From the NCBI GenBank assembly GCA_013400975.1, contig WBMZ01008632.1, positions 186,001 through 250,000 of the forward strand: 64,000 nt of DNA, in the 5' to 3' direction. Below the pieces are notes generated by a model. It worked only from the letters and a program-made list of their open reading frames with translations. It was not told the origin of the DNA and did not search any database. Of this stretch, positions 13,082 through 25,690 are shown piece after piece. A program made the position numbers and the translations under genes. This DNA comes from Atrichornis clamosus. Its lineage: Eukaryota; Chordata; Aves; Passeriformes; Menuridae. Position 1 is the first letter of the stretch, and every line of letters starts with the position of its first letter.

Positions 13082-16000
13082 TATGTATTCTCTTTTCAAA
13101 TGTGATTGCCCGTTCCTGCTAATTTTTATCAGGTCTTAATAGACTGCTTCACCCACTGTTCTACAACATTAGTCTGGAAAATTCCTGTAGCTCATCTATT
13201 TATGCATCTTCTAGGACCTTCTTTGTTAGTTTTCATCTGGATAAATGACAATTTCTAAGCCCAAATTATTCTCTCTAATAGATATGAAGGTAAGAATCAA
13301 AACCATATAGCAAATTATTTTGTGAAAAGGCAGACTATTGTGCTTAATATTATTACCAGTACTTTATCACAACCATTATATTAACACACATGCATAATGG
13401 GGTTATTTTTAAGATTTGGGCTTGGGATATTTTTCAGTCCAACTGAACAGGCATAATACCTAGCACCTAACAAATGCTTTAGATTCAGATCACAGTGTTT
13501 CCTCTTGATAATAAGACCGATAAGATCAATAAGACAATAATGTTTTCTTGGTAGATTCTGAACGTATTATACTTTTTTAACTGAGTGGAGCTCATTACGA
13601 TCACCTCACTCAACCTCCTGCACTAGAGTCACAACAGCCTCAAGCAGGTGGGGGTCACTGCAGGTGACCATCACTATGACCAGAAAAATTGCAATTTAAG
13701 TCGTGTCACTGGATCTACACGTGGTGATATCTTTCTACTCTTATCTGTTCTTCCTCTTTCTTTCTTTTCTTTATACATTTTCTTAAGTGTTATTTTAATG
13801 CTTTTATATTGCTATATTACTATAGATAATAATAACCAAAAGTACAGGAGGCTACATACCTCCTTTCCATTGCAACCAAATTGTTCTAAAAGAAACTCAT
13901 ACATATATAGATATGTAAACTCTCTCTGTCTAATTGAATGCTCTACTTCCCTCAGTGATGTGCTCCTTCAATTATAAGTGTCATCAATAAGCATATACAC
14001 AGTGTAAGTTGAAATGCTTTGGTATAACAATAAAGTTTTCCTTGAAGCATCTTGAAGGAATGTTAAGGACTTCTGAGTATTTGGAGAATTTTGAGACACT
14101 GCTTTTTTTCAGGCAATTGAAATATATCTGCAAGGCAAGAGCAGTTCAAAGTTGCCAATATGAGGAGAGACAGGTGTCTTTTAAATTATTCATAGATCTC
14201 TGCTGGCTACCTATCTTTTTGCAGATGGGGTTTTTGGTGTTGTTTCGTTGAGTTTTTCCTTTCTTTCTTTATCCCTGGTGGATTTAATGCATTTATTGCA
14301 TCCTTAGTTTCATGAATAGATATAGGAAATGCAAAGGCAAAGCTTCAGTGAGTAAGAGAACAGAAAGTCTGTTTTGGGTTAACCAATTCTCTGTTTATCA
14401 GAGACAGCTATCTTAGACTGTTAAGGTGCTTCACAGGAACGCTTTTTTTTATTTTCTCGTGACTTCTCACTGATGACTGTGTCTCCTTGTGGCAACAGCA
14501 CAGAAAACAATCAGAAGTGGAAGATCAGTTGCCCAAACCTGCAAAATGGTGTATTATATATATTTTTGATCAGTCCTGTAAAGAAAAAAATATTATCTTT
14601 GAAGAGAGAGGGCTACAAGAATGACTAGCATGCAAACAATTAATTTTAGCTGTATTAATTTTAACCATTTGGCTGTAGAAATTACTTCAGTTATTTTTAT
14701 CCTCAATGTTTGTTCCTCCTCTGTTCTTATAGGATTAATTTTATTCATCAGCATTTCTTAAAAAAAAAAAAAAAGGTTCTGCATTATAGCTATATTTTTT
14801 ATATCCTTGTCCTACTTGAAGTAAAAATATCTTCCAAAATTCTTTCTCCTTTTTCTTCTCATTCTTTGTTTATTCTTCACCTTTTTATCTATTAAACCTC
14901 CATGCATCCAGTCAAAGAGATGGATTAACCTGCTATATAATGGCACATGATTCAAACATCTGATGTCAGGTTTGAAAATAAAGTGAAAAGTCAATGTATA
15001 TGCAAAAATAGAAGACCTTGAAAAAGAAAATCTCAGTCAAGAAAGACTTCATCTCGAGATAGGACTAAATACAAATGCTGTGGAGGAATGTGTATGAGAG
15101 AATATGCACATGTGAGAAAGGTGATCTATTGCAGCTTGTGTTTGGCAATGATCAATAAAATAATCTTAGCTGTTGTCAGCAGGCTTCCCAGGTCTGACCT
15201 TCAGATGTTAGGATTCAAGATGGCTCATATTTGAATAGACCTCAGAAAGTCTTGAAGGCTGGAAACCTGTTCAGCCAGGTGCTGAATTCCTTGACTTTAT
15301 GTTGTACAGTAAAATAGGTTCAGAAAAATTAACTCTCACTTCTGGGAAACTAGAAGGAAATTCTTAAGAATCTTTCCATTGAAATATTACTTGGCCTAAA
15401 ATTGTATGATCATGAGCTAGTTTTTTTCTATCACATGGTCCTTTCATATTAGCTGGAATCACAGAGAACACATAAACATTTCAGCATGCTATTAATCAAA
15501 CTTTATGTTCCTCTTGACTTCCTCTCAGACTGCAGTAAGCAGATACCGAGGCTGTGTTTTGTTCAGTTTTTTTTTTTGGTTTTTTTTTTTTTTTAAGGAA
15601 TACAAAATAAAGGTCAGCTGTGCCTCTATGTTTCGGGTTTTTTCTCTGTATGGAGACTGAGGGTTGGTATGGATTGGACTGGTGTAGAAGCCAGTCAATA
15701 CTTCCTATTCCATTAGAAGAATCTTTTTAGATTGTGGTCCTGGACCCAGGGGCTGTACTAGTGTATTTTACTGAGGAGTAAGAACGGAGAGTAAAACATC
15801 AGCATATGCACCAAAAATTTCAGAATAAACCTCTTATCTCTTCAGCGCCTTCACACCATTATACTCTGTAAGCCTTCAGAATATATATCCTTCAAGACAG
15901 TGGCTTACCCTGTCAGCCTACAACAAATTGGTTTTGCTGTCAAGATCTGGATTAGTGCTGTAGTAGATATCCCAGGTTTTTACTTTTTTATTAGGATTTC

Positions 16001-16649
16001 AACTCATAGGAAAATAGAAATTATTAGAGACTGTGAACAAATCTCCACTGACCTGAGATTCAACTTGTCCCCAGAACATTTTATCTAAAAATGTTGCTCT
16101 ATAGCATTAAAAGTTATAGTAGACACCTCTGTGTTTTTTTCTTCTGAGACACATCTACAGCATAACCATTGTTGGGGGAGCAGGTAGTTAAGTAATTAAA
16201 ACTGTTTTATAATTATCCAGTATTCTAATCAGCAGGGATTTATCATAAGTAAATGGAAAAATTGAAGTGTTGTTCTTACCTGACCTTGAATGCAATTATC
16301 AGTTCATTCAGAGAGCAAAATTATGTTGTGGGGTTTTTTTAACACATTATCAAATATACCATCTGTATTACATCCAGACCAGTGCTTCTTACATAAGCAT
16401 TAGAAGATTTTCTTTAATTTTATTTTCTTGCCAATATTTAAATCTGAGAGGTGTAATACCAATGAAGAAGTATCTTTAAACCTTCTCTTGACCTTAAATA
16501 ATTTGAATGATAATCAAATGTTATATATTATATATATACATATTATATATTTATACTAGCTCCCAATATGAGATAATCATAGCTTTAGATGCAAACTTTA
16601 TCAAAGTATATTGCTATAAATGTTATAAAATCAGTCATGTCTATATTTA
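13082..16649. other. Unique non-coding stretch
   Basis: No gene is recognised. The 109-codon plus-strand frame at 13648-13977 reads through a pyrimidine-rich run and is hydrophobic only because of base composition. Poly-A (14760-14774) and poly-T (about 15568-15594) runs are present. An AT dinucleotide-rich palindromic patch lies at about 16521-16557. Confidence 0.65.
16521..16557. repeat. TA-rich low-complexity patch
   Basis: This is a run of TATA-type dinucleotides with self-complementary segments. It is ordinary low-complexity sequence, and an old microsatellite origin is likely. Confidence 0.6.
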
Positions 16650-16718
16650 AAGCAATAGATCTAGGTGGTCTAGGTTCAATTCCATGGCCTTGCAGCAAGT
16701 TGTGTGGCCATGAGCAAA
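16650..16718 (+). mobile_element. MIR-type SINE, left part (split by LTR)
   Basis: The order of blocks matches the first half of a MIR-family SINE on the plus strand: GGTTCAATTCC (16673-16683, a decayed pol III B box), then a tract like 'gccttgcagcaagttgtgtg', then GGCCATGAGCAAA. In the family this last part corresponds to 'gtgtgaccttgggcaagt'. The element continues after the LTR at 17553. It is an old and diverged copy, not an active tRNA gene, because no acceptor stem or A box pairing can be drawn. Confidence 0.6.
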
Positions 16719-17552
16719 CAGGATGGATTGTCCCAGGCTGGATGCCAGGTGCCCACGGAAGCTGCTCTATCCCTTCCCTCCTCAGCTGTATAGGAGAGAG
16801 AAAATGTAACAAAGGCTTGTGACTTGAGATAAGGGCAGGGAGAGATCATTCACCATCACGGACAAAACACACTAAGCCTGGGGAAATTACTTGAATTTAT
16901 TACCAATCAAATCAGAGAGGGTGATGATAAATAAAAGCACCTTCCCCCTATCTCTGTTTTCTTCCAAGGCTTAATTTTCTTCCTGATTTCCCACATTCTC
17001 TCCTGCAGTAGTGCAGGTAGATGAAGAATGGGGGCTGTGGTCACATCATCATATGTGAACTGCTCCAGTGTGGGTCCCTCATGAGGACACAGCCTGCTTT
17101 AGGCATATTCACCTGCTCCAGTACGGGTTCCTCCATGGGCTGCAGGTGGATCTCTGCTACACCCTGGACCTCCATGGGCTGCAGGGGCACAGCTGCCTCA
17201 CCATGATTTTTACCATGTGCTGTAGAGGAATCACAGCTGCCGTGCCTGCAGCACCTCCTCCCCCTCCTTCACTGACCTTGGTGTCTGCAGAGCTCTTCCT
17301 CTCACATATTCTCACTCCTCTCCTCTCTACCTGCAATTGCTCCTGTGAAGTAACTTTCTATCCGTCTTAAATATGCTGTCCTGGAGGCACTACCACTATT
17401 GCTGATGGGCTAGGCCTTGATCAGCAGCAGGTCTGTCTTGGAGCTGGCTGGCACTGTCTCCATCAGAGACAGGGAAAACTTCTGGCAGCTTCTCACAGAA
17501 GCTGCCTCTGTAAGTGGCCTGCTACCAAAACCTTGGCACCAAACCCAATACA
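16719..17552 (-). mobile_element. Solo LTR of an avian endogenous retrovirus, nested in a SINE
   Basis: On the minus strand the element starts TGTATTGGGTTTGG at 17552, continues through a CAAGGTTTTGGTAG block, and ends near 16719 after GGCACCTGGCATCCAGCC. I recognise these blocks as a common bird LTR. An AATAAA poly(A) signal lies at 16901-16896, and a TATTTAAG TATA-like box lies near 17368-17375. The middle holds degenerate internal repeats: CTCCATGGGCTGCAGG occurs at 17131-17146 and 17170-17185, and CTGCTCCAGT occurs near 17060 and 17113. The flanks are identical, GCAAA at 16714-16718 and 17553-17557, a clean 5-bp target-site duplication. The expected final CA of the LTR is mutated (TG seen). 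There is no internal retroviral coding sequence, so this is a solo LTR. Open frames at 16585-16822, 17068-17370 and 17417-17731 overlap it and are not genes. Confidence 0.85.
17131..17185. repeat. Direct repeat within the LTR
   Basis: The 16-base unit CTCCATGGGCTGCAGG appears twice with a 39-base period. From memory, other bird copies of this LTR carry a longer array of such units, so this copy may have lost some. That comparison is recollection, not something shown here. Confidence 0.7.
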
Positions 17553-17635
17553 GCAAATCATTTAATGTTTTAGTGCCTATGTTTCTTCATCTAACAATTG
17601 GAAATAAGTGTTGCCTTTCTCCTATTTATCTTGGT
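17553..17635 (+). mobile_element. MIR-type SINE, right part
   Basis: Directly after the duplicated GCAAA the sequence resumes the MIR order: TCATTTAATGTTTTAGTGCC, then a TTTCTTCATCT block followed by AATTGGAAATAA. In the family these correspond to 'tcacttaacctctctgtgcctcagtttcctcatctgtaaaatggggataa'. Removing the LTR and one GCAAA restores a continuous SINE with 16650-16718. The distal end beyond about 17635 fades into unrecognisable sequence. Confidence 0.65.
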
Positions 17636-20600
17636 TACTTAGGTTCTTATCCTAATAAGCACGGTCTGTCGGTATGGTTTACAGCGTTGATCACATTTGG
17701 CCACAGACCTCAAGGAGAGATTTCAGCATAAAAGGGAATTTTTATTAGAACAGTAACATTATCAAAAGACACTTTGTATTGTTAGTCTTCACCTGTGTCC
17801 CACAGTGTTTTCACTCTTTCAAGCACTGCAGTGGACCAAGTAAAACAGGTGTAGTCGTGTATCACCTTCTTATAAGTATTCAGATATGATAGCAAATCAT
17901 CTGTCCTTCCCTATGTAAGTTTATGCAGTTGTCCACACACTCTTCTACTAAATTTGCACATGCTAACTGTAGGAATCTACATGAAGTTTAGTTTTCCCAG
18001 AGGAAAATATAGTCTGATATCCCAAGATTTCTTGAGTAAGTAGAGGTAATGTTTAGTTGTTGTCTTTTTTTCCTTGGATGTATAATATATCGCCTCTAAG
18101 GTAGTACCTGCTTTGACTTGCATGTTAAAGGTTTTGTGTCCATTCAATATATGAAGGTATGTATGCTTTTAGAGTTATGTCATGCTTGATGATCAGGAAC
18201 ATTGTCAGAAAACCAAAGGCACTGTCATTCCCACTCAAATTGAATGAAGGATAAAATTCATTGATGGAGGCAATATTTTTCATCATGTTTGTATTCACTC
18301 AATTAAAAAACCCCACACTTTAATCAATAGTGAGATTGAATCTTTCCCAAAATACTGAGAAGCTAAAATTGCTTCTTTTCTTGGCTGAGACAAATCTAGT
18401 TCCCTATGTCGAGCATGTCAGTAACCACGTGTTTTTCTTGCATCTTGCCAGGTAATATGTAATTTAACTTCCAAACATTTTGAGAATGAATAGAAATCAC
18501 TAGGCACATTATATGTGACTGAAATTTATCTAATAATACATTAGATGTACAAGACCCCTCTGCACTGCAATAGCTTTTTGCCACTTGAAGATTATCTCTT
18601 ACACAGGGCTGATCCTTTCCTGCGAAGTTTGTCTAACACAAGGCAGAGTCTAACCATTAGTTTGTAAGAGTCTTATGTGCCTCTTATTTGACTGTTCATG
18701 CAGCTGTGCAGATTGAAGCTGGAGAAGTTCTGCTATGGTCAGCACAGTGACACTGTTTAAGCCAAACAATCTGGGATCCTATACAAAAATTCTGCCGATG
18801 AATACTGGCAATTACTTTCCTAATGGATTCTAATTGAAACAGAAAATGGAATGAATTAAACTGAACTTAAAGCCCATTATTATGTTTGGTTTTCTGGAAG
18901 TTTGGTGTGACCTATTAATTCATTAATTAATTTTTAATTGGCAAAGTTTCCTTTTGCATAAAACAAAGTGCTTTTTAAAAGAACTTTTCTTTCAAACGGA
19001 AGTCAATGTAAGTCTATGCTTTTTCATGACTGTTATGTTTTTCTCGAAGCATCATCCTTATTCATAATTCAGTAAAAGTTAAGCTGTAAAGTCAATCTGC
19101 AGGGAATAAATATTTTGGTTTTTGCTCTTTTTAAGTGTCCCTATTAGCAGCATAAAATGTTAGAAATTCTGGGGGAAAAATACTCAAAAGTCACATAGAT
19201 TTTCAGTAATCTGGCAATGCGTCTGTCTTGAACCCCTAAATTGCTAAAATGGGGGAAGATGTAAATGAGCCATGGCTAAACAGAAAAGCATTCTTCATTC
19301 TTTGCACCATACTGTGGTATGTTCCGGAATCCATCTTACATTCCTAATGCTTGAATGGTTGGACAGATCCTTTCTCCATTCCAGCTCTACAGAACCATAT
19401 TTACTTGTGTATAATTTATGCAAAATTTTCTTATATTTCACTGAACTACAAAATTGTTATTTGCAATTATTGAATATTTTAGCATTTTGGGTAAAATATT
19501 TGTAGGTTTTGATTGAACTTGTGGGAAGGAAGGTTAATGTCCAGTTTTTTGCAGCTCTGAAAAATTTCACAGCAGATGGTGGACAATGTAGGGGATGTGA
19601 AGATCCCAGAGAACTGGTGTGCTTGTATTGTCTTCCTCCAGCTGTATGTCCAGCCTCAGGGACATTCAAAAGACAACTATTATCAGTCATATCTAACTAT
19701 AACCCTGACATATTAATGCTAAATGCTAAAGGAATTCCTGCTCTGGTCCCCAAACACAGAAAAAGAAGGCAAGGTGAATCAGTAAGAATATTGTATGAGG
19801 GATGAAAAAAGAACCCACTTAGATCTGGCAAAGAGACAAAATATCACAGACAAAATATGGGTCAGGTGTATGAGGAAAATTTTCCACATTATCCAAAACT
19901 TTTTTTAACCAGTTAGCTGTAGGAGAAATTCTGTCAAAAAGCAATACCTGCAAAATATGTGGCAACATGTCATGTCTTAGCTACAAAAAGTTATGAGTCT
20001 AACTATAAATTTTCCAGGCAACATAACGAACCATTCTTGTTCCACAACGTCACATGCAGAAAGCTCTGTGAGAAAGAAAATGCAGTTACAGCACAAGGAT
20101 ATAGGTTGAGCTGTGACCTTCACATCAAGCCTGAGACAGAAAGGACTTTGCATTCTGAAAATGAAAAGCACTGTGGACTTTCACAGACACCATCACTTTA
20201 GAATGTTGTATAGCAAATATAGGAAGAACCCCCATCTTCTGAGCATTTCCTTATCCCCTAGGAATTGGCTCTACTCCACAGGGTGCAACAAAAAATGGTG
20301 GGAAGGCTGTTTTCATTAATATGTTGATACAAGTCTACACATTAGTGAAATAACACTGGCTGCTTTCAGCCTTTAGCAGAGCTTTGAAAGGAATGGTGCA
20401 GAGTGAGATCCTGGATCAAGCCAGAGTGTTTATCTCAGCAGTGATTTTTGGACTGAAGGTAGATATATACCTGAAAGAATTAAGTGATCCCGTTAAATAT
20501 CCATTGCTGCTGCTCTTTCGTGTGGCAAAACATATGTAGTTCTAATAAGCTGTAGCTGATGTGGTCTGTACTTCTATGCTACACAGAAGTATGAACCAAA

Positions 20601-23600
20601 GGTACCCAAAAGGTAACTTCTATGACTGTATTATGGAAGGACTCTTAAAAGACACATGCACGCGTAGTATGGGTCACTGGTGTCTACTGACAACAGATGT
20701 TAGTTCTTGTATCTGTTTTTCTGCCACTGAAATGCAGATTTGACTTTTTCTTCAGCTCTATAAAGTCAAAGCCAGGTGCAGCCCACAGGTCTTATTTAAC
20801 TTGATATCATTCTCTGCAGTTTTTGACAAGGAGTATAGTATTTTGCTTTCAAACATCTCCCCAGTCAACAAGAAAGAAATCATCCTGTGGATATTCAGTT
20901 TTGTGGCACTGTGTTCATCTTCTGTGATCAAGTTCTATTCTTTCTTCTTACTTTAAGTAAAATTGTTTCAATTCATATGATACACGAGGTATTTTTTCTT
21001 CTGCTCATATAGAAAGCACTCCAGAAGACAAGGCAAAGAGTAATCAAGTTGTGTAGGACTACATTAACAACTTTAATGTAACAGGAGGCACAAAATGTGC
21101 AATAAATCACCTGGTTAAAGCCTGAAAACCTCTTTTTGTTTATACATTTATTGATTTTTTTTCTCTAATCATGTCTAGCTCCTTTAATCATCAGTCGCTT
21201 GCCTGCCCTCTATTATCCAAAATCAAAGTAATAGACTTCAGCTAAACAATAGTTGCAATTTATAGAGTGACGAGGAATGCCTTTTATCCACCAGAAAGAC
21301 TCCTTCCAACTCCAGGAAAAGACAAACTCTTCAGATGTTTTTCAGTCTTAATGAAAAAAACTGCCAAGCAGACAGAAAACATTTTACTGTAAACTGTGGC
21401 TGAAACAGCCAGAGGGTAAAGCAGTGATTGTTCTGATTTTTCTTGGTTTTGCTACAGTAATTACATGCAGGGAAGAGTGGGGGGGATTTAAGGCAAGAGG
21501 TTATGATACTGTCATGGCCCAGAGTAAATGCATTCTCCTGAACTCCCCCAGTCATGCTGCAGCTTTCTCTGTCTTATAACATGGAAAAACAGCCCATGCA
21601 TGAACTTTTCTTTTTGAGACAGACCTGGTTACTGATAGGTGACATGGTTGCTGATTTCCAGTGAGAAATGCTGATGTATGATCATGAGTACTGAATGTCA
21701 GGACTGAAATGCATGTCTTCATGTCTGACTCAGCATCAAAAGTTATTGCAGACTTGAGTACTTTCTGCTGGTGCATTTCTTCCATGTACCCTGTAAGAGT
21801 GCATGATATTTTAGAGATTTAGAGACACCAACACGCTCAAATTCCCCCTTATTCCTTTTCTCTTCTTACAAGCAAATCCTAGTTGTATAAAATGCCAACA
21901 GTTTCATGTTGGCTTTTAATATACATTTCTTGGTTTGTTGGGTTTGGGACTTTTTTACTGAAGCTGATGCAAAAACAAAGTGGAAACATAGCCTGTATTT
22001 TCTTCTTTAACATTCTAACATGTTGACTGACAAGCTGAAAATGTGGGTGGTCAAAGAAAATTTTCACTGAAATATTTCTCCTATAAAAGTTTTACTAAAA
22101 TTTTAGAAACAGCCTTAAACAAAAACTACTCCCAACAGTGCTCCAGGGTTATTTGAAAACCCTGCTGATTGTAATTCCCCAATACCTATTGTTTCATCAT
22201 TACAGCATCAGAGAGAAATTAAATAGATCTTGCCATGTATTTCATTCTATTACTTCCTTCATTTTATTTCACAGGTCATTTGCAATCGCTTGATTGTGAA
22301 AGGTAAAAATCTTTCTTGTGTAAGCAGTAGCATAGAAATAAGGTGTGAAAATGGATCAGGATTTTGAAAGACAACACTTTTTCCTTCTGATTGCTTTGGT
22401 AACTGCTACTTAGGGCTCTTCCAAGTAATGTTGGCTTGCTTATGATGACAATTTTTGGTAGAAGCTCTTAGAATACTCATCTTTCAATTCCCACTGCATA
22501 CAATGTTCTGCCAGCAGATAACTATAAAACTCTTTCTGCCCCAGAGAACTTACACTGATTTAAATTGTGACGAACAGAGGTATCAGAATATGGGCAACCT
22601 AAACCTTCAACTTTTTGGGGTCGTTAAGCAAAAATTCCAAATAGGGAATGATAGGAAAGAAACAATATTTTATTCAGAAATTTTAAGATGCAGACAAAGG
22701 TGTTTGTATAATGGAGACTGGAACAGACCATCTTGTGGTCTTCAGCTTTTCCTTTAACTATTGCTTCAAGAAAGGAATAATTTGGTATCTGCTTTTCTGA
22801 GCTAGCTGTATTTTGAAGTGGCCACAATCCTTGTAATTTTGTGTCTGTGTGGTCAGCCTACAAACAGTAGCTGATTTTATCAGGATTGTATCAGGATTTG
22901 TGGTGTGGTTTTTGCCCAATAGCAGTGGAAAAGTGATTCAAAGTTTACACCACTGTTAGTCCATAGATTTAAGTGGACTCCTGGATGTACCAAAATAAAT
23001 TAACAGGTAGCAACTGATTCTCATATCAGAATGGGCAGAGTAGAGCCCTTTTAATAGAACAAGCGATACTATGTGTTGTCATGAAGGCATACAGTTTCTT
23101 ATTAAAACTTCCTATTAAAACTATAGAGAAAGAGAATAAATGATATATTGTAAATTGATATAACTAGCAGAACAGTCAACATGAAGAAACCATAATTAAA
23201 TAACCGTCTTTAAAAAGTACACAGGAGTTGGAAATAGGATGATCCAGGTAAAACAGTGTGTGAACATAATTTCACAGAAAGTTATATATGCAAAATCAAA
23301 CTTGTGAAAAGTATATTTATATTACCTAATAAGAAGAGAGGAAAATGTGTGTTGAAAACTGAAAGAATAAAACACACCATGAAGTCTCATGAGTATGAAG
23401 AAAAGCTACAAAAAGCCAGCAACTAACAAAATATCAAAATCTTATTGAGCAGGGATGAAAAGAGAGTTTTCTTTCAGCTAGAGATTTTTTCCCACTTTAC
23501 ACACGTTCAAAATCCAGTCCAGATAGACAGCCCACCAAATCATCATTCTTGCCCCTTAACATTGAGGGGTCTACATTATCATTCCATACAGAATTGCATG

Positions 23601-25533
23601 GAACAAAAATCTCATGGGAAATAAAAATCTGTTGACAGTCTTCATGGAGAAGATGATGAGCTACCTGAACAGAAAGAGATTGGCTCAGATCTGGGTACAC
23701 AGATGCATTTAGGAGCCTAAAGATGATTGATTTCAATAGGGTTCTAATTCATAAGTGTATTTATGTATCTGTATCTTAAGTATTTCTATGAATTAAAGTT
23801 AAAGCTACATGCTAGTCAGGAACCCTGTGTATGGAGATATATCTGAATAGTTCAAGGCATCAAAAAGTTCCAGTTCAATTCTATGTGCAAGAACAGCTGC
23901 ACTTACTGTGCCTCTACCAGAGGGACTCCATGGTAGGGGATACATCCCTCCGCAGGGCTTTGGGCTGTGGGTATAGTATGTCACTTGATTGTTTCAGAGT
24001 TTTTGTGTATTTGTATATTGAATTAGGACCCAGCAGCCATTTTTCCCCCACACTCTATAAATTGCAGTCCTGCTACCGAAACCCTAAAGTAGTACATTGA
24101 TTTCAGATGTCTGTGGACACCCTTTTCCAAAGAGGACTATAAAATATAAATCCAGATTTGATACTGGGTAATACATCAGTCAGAAACATGAACAGTTAAG
24201 AGCCTCTTTGCCAGAGGCAAAGTGGTCAGTCCCATTCTCATGCTGCTGCTGGTGTCAAACCTGTGTGCAGACAGTGAAGAGTGAGAAGGGAACCGAACCC
24301 TGCTCTATGGTAGGCTGAATACATCAGTGTGGCACAGCAACCTCGTGAAACTCTTCTTGCCTCTGTCCCTGGCTCTCCTCACCCTCACACTGCTCCGGGG
24401 TTACTGCAACCTGCACTGTTCTCCTGCAGTTTCCAGATTTAGCACCATAATTGTCTCATTTCCCCATATCAGCTTCCACAGAGGATAAAAGCTCCACAGT
24501 CTCCACCTCCTCACATCCGCTGGGCAGTTTCATTTCAGAGATTACTACCCAGGAGCAGTTAGTGATTATAAGAACCATCCATGTTATGCCTGCTGTCAGG
24601 TTCCCTCCTGGGCCAGAGTATTGAAAAGACATATTGTATGCTCAGCAAGAAATTGCAGTTAGCTTAGGATATACTTAGACCATGGTTTTGAGAGAGAATA
24701 TTAAGAACTCAGGGCACTGGAAAAACAAAGATCTTTTTCCATGCCAGGAGGTAGAAAAGTACCAGAAGGTGTTTGAGTTTGTGGATTCTGCTGTCTGACT
24801 CGAGGTTCTAGCTCTGTAGCATGCAATTTAAAGTCTCCTCTAGGTGCTTATAATTTAATTGTAAGGTGTTTCACAAACATCTTAGCAGGTGCAAAGAGGA
24901 CGTGAAGTGATCCTTTTTTCCTCTCTCCTCAGCTGGAACATGAAGAAGGCACTTTATGATCCAATTAGTGCCTCCAGGAGCTCTCTAATTGCATTATAAA
25001 GCATCTTAAAAAAAAAAAAGAGAAAATTAGAAATTGGTTTTTAAAGCCAAAAAAAAAAAAAAAAAGAAGTGATGTTTAACTATTTGCCCTCCTGGTAACT
25101 CAGTGGCAAGAGGACCTAGCATCTTTATACACCTCCTTTTTACTGTGAGTTCCACATATGTGAAATGTATTCCATCACCCAGAGCTCTGGAGAGTGGAGC
25201 ATCCTTTACTAGGTTGTAATCAGAGCTTGAAGTCTGCTGGGAAGCTTTGCTCCCAAAGTAGCTTGCGACGTTAATGCATGTCACTTGTTCAAGGAAACTG
25301 CAACTGTGCTGCACTATCTGTGTCCATTTTAGCCTGTTAAATATCTGTTCTATTGAGTTTTTATACTAAGCTCATTGGCATAGTGTCTGAGAGGTATTAT
25401 ATATAATGAGCTATAACATGCTTTCAACTTCAAAGCTCAGCCTCTGTATAATAATTATCACATCACTTTCCAAAACTCTCACATATTTTACTTACTGAGT
25501 GGGTGGGAAGAAGATACTGAAATAATATTTAGA
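17636..25533. other. Unique non-coding stretch
   Basis: No gene or named repeat is visible. Frames such as 19509-19805 (98 codons) and 22455-22757 (100 codons) show no domain. A homeodomain-like TAAT cluster near 18905-18975 is listed separately. Two poly-A runs (about 25008-25019 and 25050-25065) sit close together, but no processed gene copy can be made out before them. The 24190-24620 part is somewhat GC-richer without recognisable content. Confidence 0.65.
18905..18975. promoter_or_regulatory. TAAT/CAAAG motif cluster, possible enhancer
   Basis: Several TTAATT or ATTAAT words are packed into about 35 bases (homeodomain-like). A TTTTGCATAA (POU-like) and two CAAAG words (TCF/SOX-like) follow. 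The density is striking to the eye, but AT-rich DNA produces such words easily. No target gene is visible. Confidence 0.15.
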
Positions 25534-25690
25534 CTTATATAGTGCTTTTCAGCTGTAGAGAACAAAATATTTTCTGTTGGCAGCTAAGCATTATCATCTC
25601 CACTGTGAAGATGGAAAAGACTAAAAGGCAAAGAACACAGAGCTGTGAATAGAACCCCAGCTTCTGATCCTGGGTGTACGACCCTTTGTA
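25534..25690 (-). mobile_element. MIR-type SINE fragment
   Basis: Block order matches the reverse orientation of a MIR-family SINE: TATATAGTGCTTTTCAGCTG, then a TAAGCATTATCATCTCCA block, an AGATGGAAAAGACTAAAAGG block, CACAGAGCTGTGAATAGAA, and CCCCAGCTTCTGATCC. In the family these correspond to the 'attatccccattttacagatggggaaactgaggcacagag' core followed by 'cacacagc...gggattcgaaccca'. A short stretch between the core and the B-box side is missing. This is an old fossil with no coding capacity. Confidence 0.6.

Noticed and set aside
16673..16683. B-box-like GGTTCAATTCC as a sign of a tRNA gene
   Set aside because: No acceptor, D or anticodon stems can be drawn. The surrounding order matches a MIR-type SINE instead.
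19509..19805. 98-codon cysteine-containing plus-strand frame
   Set aside because: It begins at a non-ATG codon, and the cysteines do not form a zinc-finger or other known spacing.
25000..25070. Two close poly-A runs, considered as retropseudogene tails
   Set aside because: No AATAAA signal, no target duplication and no recognisable gene copy precede them.
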